Assembly: GCA_949752745.1 (NCBI GenBank)
Contig: OX457027.1
Span: 63,222,329 to 63,286,328 of the forward strand
DNA from: Protula sp. h YS-2021
Lineage: Eukaryota > Annelida > Polychaeta > Sabellida > Serpulidae
Direction: 5' to 3'
Length of the DNA: 64,000 bases
Shown one piece after another: positions 35,641 through 45,000 of the stretch. Each line of letters opens with the position of its first letter. Positions within the stretch are counted from its first letter, which is position 1. The translations under genes and the position numbers were made by a program. The notes below the pieces were generated by a model. It was not told the origin of the DNA. It was given only the letters and a program-made list of their open reading frames with translations, and searched no databases.

Positions 35641-35725
35641 GTTATTATTAATTGGCAAAAAACCACGGTTCAAAACCGCGGTTTTTAACAAAAACCGCGG
35701 TTCGAACCGGTTCAGAAATGCTCGC
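35641..35725. repeat. AACCGCGGTT palindrome cluster
   Basis: AAAACCGCGGTTTTTAAC, AAAACCGCGGTTCGAAC and CGAACCGGTTC are packed into ~60 bp directly at the broken end of the inverted SET copy. It may be the terminus of a small DNA element that marks the breakpoint. Confidence 0.5.
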
Positions 35726-35733
35726 GGTTCCCA

Positions 35734-36255
35734 TCCCTAGTAATAAATTCAAATATATAGGATCCAGCGTTTCCGTCCATTGTGTATTGGCGTTTTCTGT
35801 CGCGATATTGGCGACTATTGAGGTATTCGCCACGGTATTGCAAAGGAAAATCCCTATTAAGGAATTTCTTCGTTGCAAAAACACCTTTTCCTGACATAAA
35901 TACATCGCAATTTAGAATGTCTTACATTTTGTTAAAATAATGTAAGACTACTAATGGGCAAATCAATAGCTGTATTTATAATGTGTTTATAGGTTATCTG
36001 TCTGTCATACACTGTAAATGTACCAACAGTGCAATGACCACGTAGGGTTAATTTATGTATATTCTATAATATGTTGTGTAGTGTTAAAATGCCCAGTAGC
36101 AATTACATGTATGGTTTGTCTAATAATAATGATTGGCTTAATAAGTAGTATATTTGGACATTGTAAACTCTAGGCTAATGCATTATGTGAAGCGCTTTGG
36201 AATAAAGCGCTTTATAAAAAACCAGCTATTATTATTATTATTATTATTATTATTG

Positions 36256-36296
<41 letters not shown>

Positions 36297-36418
36297 TTGT
36301 TATCGTACAAAGCAACACGTTTACTGTAACTAGTTTCTCAATTTACTCTCATTGACAATCCCCATGCCCTTTAAAAAAGTTTATTTTACTTCACAAAATC
36401 CAACTTTTCTTTCCATTT
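35734..36418 (-). pseudogene. Inverted partial copy of the SET-gene exon and its upstream intron
   Basis: On the minus strand, 36418-36303 matches intron sequence 13820-13935. 35934-35734 matches 13940-14140, including the acceptor TTATGTCAG and most of the SET exon (GKGVFATKKF, QYRGEYL, SRQYRDR, YIFEF retained). After YIFEF the match stops near 35730, so the second half of SET is missing. There are substitutions (for example LNRDFP for LKGDFL), but the exon frame remains open. A LINE-type tail (35935-36294) interrupts the intron part. It is a genomic duplicate, not a retrocopy, because intron sequence is included. Confidence 0.85.
35935..36294 (+). mobile_element. L2/CR1-type 3' end with (ATT)n tail and target duplication
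   Basis: The insert ends in GAAGCGCTTTGGAATAAAGCGC, TTTATAAAAAACCAGC and a long (ATT)n tail, the usual end of L2-type LINEs or SINEs that use them. TTTTGTTA lies on both sides (35927-35934 and 36295-36302). The uninterrupted counterpart in the SET intron (near 13937) has the motif once, so the target duplication is confirmed by an empty site. Confidence 0.85.
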
Positions 36419-36539
36419 TCGGGAGTTTCGAAGTCTGTATTTTATTCTTAGTATTTGATAGATTAACTCTGACGTGTGACGTTCGTGGTCCGTGTAACTT
36501 AGGGTTTAATTTGCAATGCTAATTGTAAAATATTGTTCG

Positions 36540-36665
36540 TTCTTGACCCCGAAGCCTTATCTGTTATTTACAGAAAGTGGAAAGAGACATGTGTGCGACG
36601 ACGCCAGAGCAAGTTGCAAGGACATGGACGTTGACCTACTCTACAGATGGAACTGAAAAACAACT
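36540..36665 (+). repeat. Third copy of the LDPEALSVIYRKW exon fragment
   Basis: CTTGACCCCGAAGCCTTATC repeats 34565-34584, followed by TTACAGAAAGTGGAAAG and a coding-like end (SCKDMDVDLLYRWN then TGA) matching the 34730 copy (SCKRTDVAFLPRWN). Three partial copies in 2 kb suggest local exon duplication in a decayed gene. Confidence 0.5.
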
Positions 36666-37136
36666 GAGACATACCGACGCCATCACAAAGCCCCCCTTAA
36701 AGCTCAGCGGCTACACCCAACCCTGCAGCGGTATTAAAAACTGTACTCACCTTAAGGAGCTGTGTGCTGCCGTGCTGCTACGGCTGTCACTGCCTACTTC
36801 AGGGAAACGCTGTACCAGCCAGCACACCCACTCACATCTCTTTCTGAAATGTGACGTGAAACGTATGATATATAATATCCTAAAAACATTTATTCAACAC
36901 TATCTTGAATCTTCATTAGCTCTGTCTTTTTATCCTTATTCCGTAAAATATATATACCACTCTTGCTTGTGTAAATACTGACATAAATGATGAATACGAC
37001 TGTGCCGTCTTCGACATTGCGACCGATACCAACGTCTGTGTCGGCAACCTCTCTATAATCAGTAACATAAGGATGGTGGTATATTTAGGTGGTAGAAATA
37101 TGGTATATATATGGTGGAAAAGCCAATTTGGACTTC

Positions 37137-37500
37137 AGGGTTCGAAATTAAAGGTGGCGAGGTGGCGATTTTCCACCCAGTTTTGACATTTTGCCACCAG
37201 AAAAAAATCATGGTGGTGAAATTTTGCCGCCAGAAAACCTGAGGAAAACATAGTTCACAAATTTAAACAATTTTCTTTTCATAAATAACATTATTAACTG
37301 GTAAACAGGCGATCTTCAAGTTGTTAGATTAACACTGTACCAGTTTATTGATAATAAACAATGGAGTGCTTATTTGACTTGTTGTTTTCATGTTGTTGCC
37401 AGTTGGCCACTTTCTCCATGAGTCACCTCAATTTCGCCCCCAGAACAAAACGTTGGCGGCGACTATCGCCACCATGTCAAAAGACCGAAGTTCGAACCCT
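37137..37500. mobile_element. hAT-like MITE, TIR AGGGTTCGAA
   Basis: Ends AGGGTTCGAA and TTCGAACCCT are flanked by GGACTTC on both sides (37130-37136 and 37501-37507). The inside has repeated GGTGGCGA / TCGCCACC and TTGCCRCCAGAAAA words in both orientations. There is no frame. hAT assignment is by the CAGGGTT-like end and the 7-8 bp duplication. Confidence 0.8.
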
Positions 37501-37932
37501 GGACTTCTGATCCAAATAACCAGCTACACGCGGAAGATTTTCAATGGTTTGTGCAGGGTAAAAACAAAGATTTTTGGTAACAGTGATAGTGACGTGTGGG
37601 TAAAAACAAACATTCGAAAAAAAGAAAGTGCAATTTAGCTCATTGGTGTTTCCAGCTTTACCCGATTGCCAAAAAGCGGCGAAATAATGGGTGTGTCAAA
37701 ATCCTGCATTTTCATCGACAAACTTCGAGAAAATATACAAAAATCCCCAAATTTAAGGAGACCGCCGCCTTGAGTCGCACGAATTGCTGGAACAAATCGG
37801 GACCTCCGATTTGGTTATATTTTATACGTTATTTTTGAATATTATACGCAAAATCAATTGAAATATCTTTTCCTTAAATATAAATTTACGATTGTACCAT
37901 AAATTGTGGGAAAATGTTAACGTTGGCAATTG

Positions 37933-38145
37933 CAGGGTTGAGACTTCGTAAAATTTTAAAGATTTAGTCACCCGGCACAAAAGTTAGTCGCCCGGCGCAA
38001 TTTTTGCAACATTTGTCTAGCCCGTCTCACCTGAAAAAAAACAACAACAAAGTGAAAATTTATTTATCTGAAAATACTCAGAAAAAAAGTTGGTCGCCCG
38101 AGCCAAAAGGTGGTCGCCAGGGGCGACCGCGAAATCTCAACCCTG
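37933..38145. mobile_element. hAT-like MITE, TIR CAGGGTTGAGA
   Basis: 213 bp from CAGGGTTGAGA to TCTCAACCCTG, flanked by GCAATTG on both sides (7 of 8 bp). The subterminal GTCGCCCGG / GTCGCCAGG words are repeated. It is a different family from the element 430 bp upstream. Confidence 0.8.
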
Positions 38146-38458
38146 CAATTGGGTGTAGGTGCGGTGTGGTACAAAGTCACAGAGAGACATACGATGTTAT
38201 AGAAGTCAGAGCTGACTCGGAGCTATCATGCCGTCACTAATCATAATCCCAAAGCTCATACACAGTCTTAATTCCCTTACCCAAAAGTAATTGACAATTG
38301 CGGCTCGAGATAAAACATAAGCACTGATATCGAAACATAAACAAATGAAAAAAGTTATCGAAAAGAGCTAAGCAATTAAACTTATGAAATATTAGACCTT
38401 CAAAAAAATCAATGGCAAAATGGTACGGGGGTGGCGGCAAAATAGCTAGTGGCAAATA

Positions 38459-38508
38459 AGCCATTTCGCACTTTCGGATCTTCCTCTTGGATGTGTTGTT
38501 TCGACTGC
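38459..38508 (-). mobile_element. Remnant of the GCCAATTCGCAC MITE
   Basis: GCCATTTCGCACTTTCGGAT followed by GATGTGTTGTTTCGACTG matches the terminal 50 bp of the MITE copies at 20355-20693 and 62500-62838, in inverse orientation. The rest is lost. Confidence 0.65.
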
Positions 38509-38509
38509 A

Positions 38510-39590
38510 AGTGGTAAAGTGACCGGTTACCCTTTGATGCAAGAGAAATTTGATATTTAGGTGAAATCTCTCTATCATTTCTTTGATTTTTACCCGGTTA
38601 TTTTTAACCGGGTCTTGGTTATATTTAACCGGATCCGCTTGGTCTCCCTAAATGGGTCTTTATAGCATAGTAGAACAAGAATGCTTAAACCAGTTATCTT
38701 TTTTGAAGAAAAACATACCTGTTTTCTGTGATTTTTCAATAACATTCATATTGCTGCTAGAACAAACCGTATGGCGCGAATTCTGTGACCTAGATTTTAA
38801 TGCATGTGACCCAGAATTGAGTGCAGATGCCAATCGAAACAGACAAAAATTTGAACTTCAATTTTTTTCCGCATCATATCTGTTTCGACTGTTTGCGACT
38901 TGCACGAGCAGAATAAAGTGTTAATGTATTGCTGCAGGGAACACGACTTTTCCCCCAGTCAATTCCCCTAGACAATTCCTCCCTGAACAATTTCCTCGTA
39001 GGGCAATTCCCCGAGGCCTACCCCCCCCCCCCAATTTATTTTTCTTATTTTTTCTTTTCTTTGTATTTCTCTCTCTCTCTTCTTTTTTAAACAAATTATT
39101 GCCCTTTTATCTTCTTATTGGAGGTCGTGTAATTGTCCTTTCAACATTGTCGCAATTGCAATTAATATGCCTTATCCAGACCAATGAACTTTGAGTTAGC
39201 CAAATCAGGGCCAACAAAAACGAAATAAAGCTGGAAATTCCGGAGTCGTTGGTTTTTACGTGCACATTGGTTGGATCTGCAGTAATGCTCGCGGTGCACC
39301 TGGTCGTATTATGGGTGGCCACTTGCCCGAGCCACTACTTCGCCAGACGCCGACTCTGCGCAGTGCATTCGTCAAATAGTCCGCGACTTCGAAAACCGAC
39401 GATTTGTTGACTTTTTGCGTGGAGTTGCCCACAACATCAGGTTTTAAGTGGCAGAGAAGACTTTAGTTCCAGACAGAAGAATTTTGCATTTTTGATTTTA
39501 AGGTATTTTACAAATAAAAAAATGACAGATACCTGGTTATTTTATTTTTGTTTTGGCATTCAAACTAAAATATAAATCAAAAGACCCATT
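38510..39590. other. Stretch without a gene; low-complexity C-rich run
   Basis: No supported gene. A CCGGTT-type palindrome (CCCGGTTATTTTTAACCGGG) is at 38594-38613. 38950-39030 holds imperfect CAATTCCCC / ACAATTCCTCC repeats that end in a C homopolymer near 39020. Confidence 0.5.
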
Positions 39591-39599
39591 GCTATTTAC

Positions 39600-39905
39600 A
39601 TGATTTTAGTCAACATAACTCTTTAGGCTACTTTCATTATCATAGTTTTAATGTCATAATTTCTCATAGGGAGACCATTGTATTTAAAAACCCACATACG
39701 GAGACCAATTTGATATAGCTGCACAATATTTTTCTTAAATGAAATGCAATAATATGGTACTGCAGTTTAAAATAAATGTATAAAAAATAAAGAAAAATCT
39801 CGGGGATTTTAGGTATGCTTGTATTTCACTCTTTGAATGAACTGCGGCGGCGTCGCAGGTCAACATTCAATATGCAATACACAAGTGTACCTAAAATCCG
39901 AGAAT
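39600..39905 (+). repeat. Repeat J, fragment 1
   Basis: Contains AAAACCCACATACGGAGACC, ATAGCTGCACAATATTTTTC and ATCTCGGGGATTTTAGGTATGC, followed by GCGGCGGCGTCGCA, all also present at 61440-61700 and partly at 40700-40870. GGATTTTAGGTATGCTTGT is mirrored by ACAAGTGTACCTAAAATCC about 60 bp later, a long-armed hairpin. Confidence 0.6.
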
Positions 39906-39936
39906 TTCATTTTTAGTACTTTGTTATTCCATAATT

Positions 39937-40140
39937 ATATGTCTCTCCCTAAGGGAGACATATATAGCATTTGGTGTGTCCGTCCGTCCGTCTATCCGCA
40001 GTGAGTTCTTATGAAATTAATGAGTAGATTTTTCTCAAAACATACATACATATTGCGCTACATGTATAGATGTACATGTACAGATAATGTTATTTTTTTT
40101 CGTTCCTTCAAAAAATCTATTTTTGGCAAATTTGTTTGTT
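39937..40140 (+). mobile_element. Hairpin repeat E, copy 1 (5' part)
   Basis: It opens with the hairpin ATATGTCTCTCCCTAAGGGAGACATAT, then GGTGTGTCCGTCCGTCCGTC and CAGTGAGTTCTTATGAAATTAATGAG. This matches 60402-60600 for about 200 bp and then diverges. The modules and 3' end are missing. Confidence 0.75.
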
Positions 40141-40216
40141 TGTTTGTTTGTTTTTTATTACTATGTTGCATTTAAACACAATTCAGTGAATCTGTCAAAT
40201 TTTGGAGGCCAAAAAC

Positions 40217-40325
40217 CAGTGACTTTATAAAGTTACTGAAAATTCCAGGGACTTTACAAAGTCACTGAGTAAACCATTGACTTTACAAAGTCATTGAAAT
40301 TTTCAGTGATTTTATAAACTAACTG
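40217..40325. repeat. Array of four ~42-bp palindromes (CAGTGACTTTATAAAGTTACTG)
   Basis: Four consecutive near-perfect palindromes: CAGTGACTTTATAAAGTTACTG, CAGGGACTTTACAAAGTCACTG, CATTGACTTTACAAAGTCATTG and CAGTGATTTTATAAACTAACTG. They are separated by 7-8 bp AT-rich spacers. Each could form a hairpin of 10-11 bp stem. It is non-coding and not seen elsewhere in the window. Confidence 0.8.
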
Positions 40326-40689
40326 ATTTGACAGATAACATATATAAGTATCAGTGTACTATTTTGTTTGACCAAGCTTCTGGTGTCCAAAGGTAAAACT
40401 AGTAAAGGTAAAGCTAGTAACTGCAATATTGTCAAAATTATGTTTATATTTTCAAAGTCGTTACTAGCTAATGTACAAAATAATTTACTATACCCCATTG
40501 CAAATAAGCCTTCATATACCGTCGTTTTATAATTGTAAAACCTAGTAGCTGCAACTCATTTATAACCTTACCTTATGCAATGATATTAATTTACTCAAAA
40601 CAGTAAAATGTTGGTTACTAGGTTTTATCTATAGACACCAGGCTTGTATGCATTGTAAAAATGTGTTCGATCGTTCTTTTGCATATCAT

Positions 40690-41240
40690 GGCTTATGCTC
40701 CCTATAGCAGCCATCTAAATATTAGCTAAGTTAAATGCTAATTTTTCATACGGAGACCATAGTATTTATATATATATATGTATATAATGTATAAAATTAA
40801 GAAAATTCTCGGGGATTTTAGGTATGCTTGTGTCTTACTCTTTGAATGGCCTGCGGCGGCGTCGCAAACAGTCGAAACACATATCTTGCGGAAGAAGCTG
40901 CGGAAGTACATATTTCTGGCTGCTTAGAATAAAAAGAGTTCGAGCGTATGAATATGTGTATGATGTTGGATAAATTTGTATATATGGATACTTATTTGCA
41001 ACCTCTTTTCCATAATTTTTGTGTCTTAGCAGAAATGTGATGGAATATAATTCTCTTCATATTCCACAGATTCTAGTAGTAACGTATTGCTAGAAACATG
41101 TTGCACTATTTTATTAATGGATGTGCACTACAACGACCTTGAAGAGTCTGCTTGTATAAGCATGGAGGTACAGAGCTGCTAGCATTAATTTCTCATACAT
41201 ATGTATCGAGCAAGTTACGAGATAATTGTATATCTCAGAA
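40690..41240 (+). repeat. Repeat J, copy 2 (uninterrupted)
   Basis: It runs from TAGCAGCCATCTAAATATTAG through ATTCTCGGGGATTTTAGGTA, GCGGCGGCGTCGCAAACAG, AGCAGAAATGTGATGGAATA and GTGCACTACAACGACC to TGTATCGAGCAAGTTACGAG. The copy at 61440-62498 contains the same text but is broken by two insertions. This copy therefore gives the empty sites. Confidence 0.75.
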
Positions 41241-41496
41241 TATCGTTTTGTAATGTAATGCCCCGCTGTGTCGGGACCAAGAGTTTGCTACATACCAGAT
41301 AAATGCAAAAATGTTTATGATTTCATGTAATACCAGGGTTCGCGTTGTCCACTTTGTCCCTTATTGTTCTTTGTCCTTTTTTTAACGAAATGACTAACTT
41401 TTTCGGAACCCACGGAGTTTTTCTGGAACCAACTGAGTCACACTTTCCTTTTTTGACTCACTTTCCTGAGAACCCAGCGCAAACCCTGAATAATCT

Positions 41497-41628
41497 ATGT
41501 ATCTCCAGAGAAATCTGAAATCCATAAAAAAACTCGTGCTGAAACGGTACAAGGCCCAAACCGTAGAATGGGACGGAGGGTGGAATAAGACATTTGACGT
41601 AGATAGGCTGAAACCTGCTTTACTCATT
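41497..41628 (+). other. Coding-like remnant next to repeat H copy 1
   Basis: A frame of ~44 residues (SIKKLVLKRYKAQTVEWDGG then WNKTFDVDRLKPALLIRP) runs into the repeat. Its composition is protein-like, but I do not recognise a family and find no splice signals. It may be the C-terminus of an old transposon polyprotein. Confidence 0.25.
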
Positions 41629-41757
41629 AGGCCACAACCCTTCGGATTGGGGCCTATAGGTTTGGGGTGTCCGTCCGTCTGTCCGTCATCGCTTTATACC
41701 CCTATAAATTTAGGGGGCGGTTGGGGCCTGCGTGTGTTTCACAAATACTTGCTTGTT
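41629..41757 (+). mobile_element. Hairpin repeat H, copy 1 (~130 bp)
   Basis: AGGCCACAACCCTTCGGATT then GGGGCCT forms the hairpin (slightly decayed left arm). GGGTGTCCGTCCGTCTGTCC follows, and the unit ends GGCGGTTGGGGCCTGCGTGT, GTTTCACAAATACTTGCTTGTT. Same boundaries as copies 2 and 3. It lies ~270 bp upstream of the KDM3-like gene's probable promoter. Confidence 0.85.
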
Positions 41758-41894
41758 TTACTATTGATTTTCCTTAGATCCATATACTTTGGGAAAGTGT
41801 ATCTCATAATATTGTAACATAAAATTGAAAGTATCATTTGTTGTTCAAGAGAAAAGTTAATAAAACCAGCCAGATTGATCAGCTGTTTATTTGT

Positions 41895-41947
41895 TGACGT
41901 CGCCATCTTGGTCCTGGGACATCGGTTGTAACGCTGTTTGTGATTGG
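41895..41947 (+). promoter_or_regulatory. Probable promoter of the KDM3-like gene (CRE, YY1, CCAAT)
   Basis: TGACGTCG (41895-41902) overlaps CGCCATCTTGG, a near-perfect YY1/initiator-type motif (41901-41911). An inverted CCAAT box (GATTGGTTC) lies at 41942-41950. There is no TATA box. This TATA-less layout fits a broadly expressed gene starting between about 41.9 and 42.06 kb, just ahead of the first ATG exon ending at 42097. Confidence 0.5.
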
Positions 41948-42094
41948 TTCATGTTCAGGCCAACATTTTATGTCCCAAATTTGTCTGTTGTTTACCTTAG
42001 AAACACAATTTATACTTTTGTGTATTTTAATGTCCGTATACTGGGAAGTTACTGTGTTTTGTATTAGCAATGTTTGGTTAGACCTCTTCTGTCG

Positions 42095-45000
42095 ATGGTA
42101 CGTATTTGTTCACGTGTAAGTTGAGGGATATTTCCCTAAAATCATTAAAAACCCATAATTGTGTTCCAATTACTGTCTCGTCCTTGTAGATAAACATTTA
42201 AACATCAATATATTTCGTTTTTTTGCCCGAAACGCCTGGAAAAATCCTGTGTTGCTAACCCGAGCTTTGTCATCGACTGAAAGTGTGACAGTTTCTACTC
42301 CATATCGTTTTATGCTCTTAGGTACAAAGCCAGATTTGCCGTGATTTAAAAGGGTTGAAGCCATGTGCCAATTGCATGAATCCACATTCGGATGCAGAAT
42401 GCTCCTTTATCAACTTTAGAAGGTAAAAAGAAATGCATTTCGGCTGTTTTTATTCATGGAAATACTGATCCCCTGGCCCGGTTTAGATGCCGTAGAGGCT
42501 GGTGGCTGACTAGTGCTACTACTTGTTCTGAAGTAGTTTTGAATAAACCAATTCGTACTTTCATACTTTCAAGGATGGTCAATTTAAAATCCACGAGGTG
42601 GAGTGAATACATGAGAGGAAGAAAAGAAGTGAATTTGATCTAGATAGGCCAAAAGCCAACTTCAGTTGCTGCATGCAAACTTACGTTCACGGTTTACTAT
42701 CAGCAACTTGTTTTTCATAATATTCCACTAGCTAGCTAGGTTAAAACTACAGAGCACATGTATTTGCTGTTGTTGATGTTGATTGAGGTCCCTACATGTC
42801 ACAGATATGACGTTGTTGCCCGCACAAATGAAGGAGCAATAGTACTTGTACTAATTAAAACGTTGTCACTCACTTCATTTTATATGTTAAAAATAATCGA
42901 ACGTTTATTGGACATATTTTGTGCAGGATAGCTTCAGTCGGACCTGGCATTTACGTGGCCGGAGGTTTTACCAGAATAAAAAACCAGACTCCGCAGCATG
43001 CAGGTTCTGAGAAAGCTTCAGCGGATGTTGTCATGTCCTCAGGAGAAGCTTCAGATGTACTTTCCCATTTGCTTGTGCCAGTATCGAATCTTGTGAACAG
43101 GTATGGAATAGTATATCTTTGCCAAGATTAATGTGGCTTGTCCTGTAATATTTTATTTTCGAAGCATATAGAGATGTTTGGTATTGTACTTTCATTTGTT
43201 TTAGAATTACTTTAAAAGCGGTATGATAATGAAGTACATGGATTGATATATAAGAGATTTAATATTCAGGGCTTTACGTTAACTTTTTCGGCACCTTCCC
43301 GATGGGGCAAGTAGATTTTAAATCTACCTGTCCCAACAGTACTATTACCTGCCCCACCTTTTGTCTCTTCTGTTGGTCACCCTTCTCCCCGCCCCTTCCC
43401 CCACTCCCCCATCCGCGACACTCTTAAACATTCCACTTATATAGCATGCATCAATGTATAGACGTTGTGTATCAAATATAGCAGTTCCTGAGTAAATGTC
43501 AAAACGCAGATGCCCTAAAAAAGTCTTACATCTTAAGCATGTTCTTCGGCCAGGCGGCAGCTGGTAAAGGTTTTGTTTTTTTTTCTTGCGCTGGCCTCCC
43601 ATGAACAGCGCTATAGTGTTGTGTGTGCTTGATAACCTTCAAACGGCGGTCCTTCATTTGATATCAGAAATAAATCCGACAGCAGTTCAGTTTCTAAGCT
43701 GGCGCATCAGTCGCTTTTAACAAGTTTCACTGCAGAGAAATCTCGCTCACATATCGCGGTTGATATGGGTTGATACATTCTGAATGTTTTTTTAATGTTC
43801 TGCAATTCGTTCGCGTGTTGTTGAAAAGTGGTAGCATGAAAGTCGGCGCATTTAAATTCCGGGACTTACTTAGCCCGACTGCCTAACACTTTGAACGTAG
43901 TATACCTATGAAAAAGATCCTCTTTGTCAAACTTTCTAAGCAGTGGTTCAAAATGATTTGTCAAATTGAGAGCAATTCTTAATTTGCTGTGCCGTGTTGG
44001 GTCAGGTTTTCTCTATCATCAGGCCACTCAAGTGGGTCAAAATACAGCGGGACAACCTGTGTTCGTTTGAGACAAAGTGACTCTTAATATTTGAATGTCT
44101 AAAAGATTCAGTTCCAAGAACAAAGCTAGATTTTACTGTGGCTCCAGGTCCATGATTGATACATGTATCACGATAAAGTTTTCCATCTTTCTCAAACAGT
44201 CCAGGAAAATCAACTTTCCATCGTGAAAGTGTCTTGACCGCTTGACATCGTGTTTAACGTATTTGCTAGCTTTGGTATCCGATGTTTCTTCTTCAGCACC
44301 TTGTTCGGAATATGTTTTCTCCTTTTCAGTCTTTGAAATAACTTTAAATCCTTATTTGTCTAAAGACATTTTTAAGTTTTTACCTTTGATAATTTTTCAT
44401 ATTATGCTGCAATTATTGTATCACAAGTGACGCGACGCTATATCTGGTGCATGTCTAGGCACAGTCCATCATCAACATAGAAACTGGCAACGTGCGAGTG
44501 GCTAGTATGTAGGTCAGGTGCAGCTAGCGGACACTAATCAATTACTACAGTCGCTTTCTTGACAAGTATGTTGTTAAGGTATTATGTCACGCAACGCCCC
44601 CCTTCCCCCCAACGGATCTATCTGCCAGGTGGAGCAGCTAACCGGGCGAGTCTGCCTGCCCCACCAGGCCTTTCACTTGCCCTGACAAGTGGGGCAGTCG
44701 TTAATATAAAGCCCTGATATTAAGGCATCTTTTCCGTTTCTTAACTTCAGGGATCGCTTCTTCCTTAAGCGCATGAAAGCAAATGGTGATGGCGTCATTG
44801 CCAGACTGGAAACGCCAGGAAGGACAGATGTGTGCGACAAGTGCGACCTGGGGATCTTCAATGCACACCAACTGTGTACACAATGTGGAAGAAGCCTGTG
44901 CATAAGTTGCAGCTTTGAGGACACCTGCAAGTCTGCGACCGGTCATCGTACCGAACATGTCCTTGAACCTGCAGTGGTACACAGCTCACTAAAAGGTAAA

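Noticed and set aside
42540..42570. Another copy of the GCCAATTCGCAC MITE end
   Set aside because: AAACCAATTCGTACTTTC resembles the TIR for only ~15 bp and has no matching second end.
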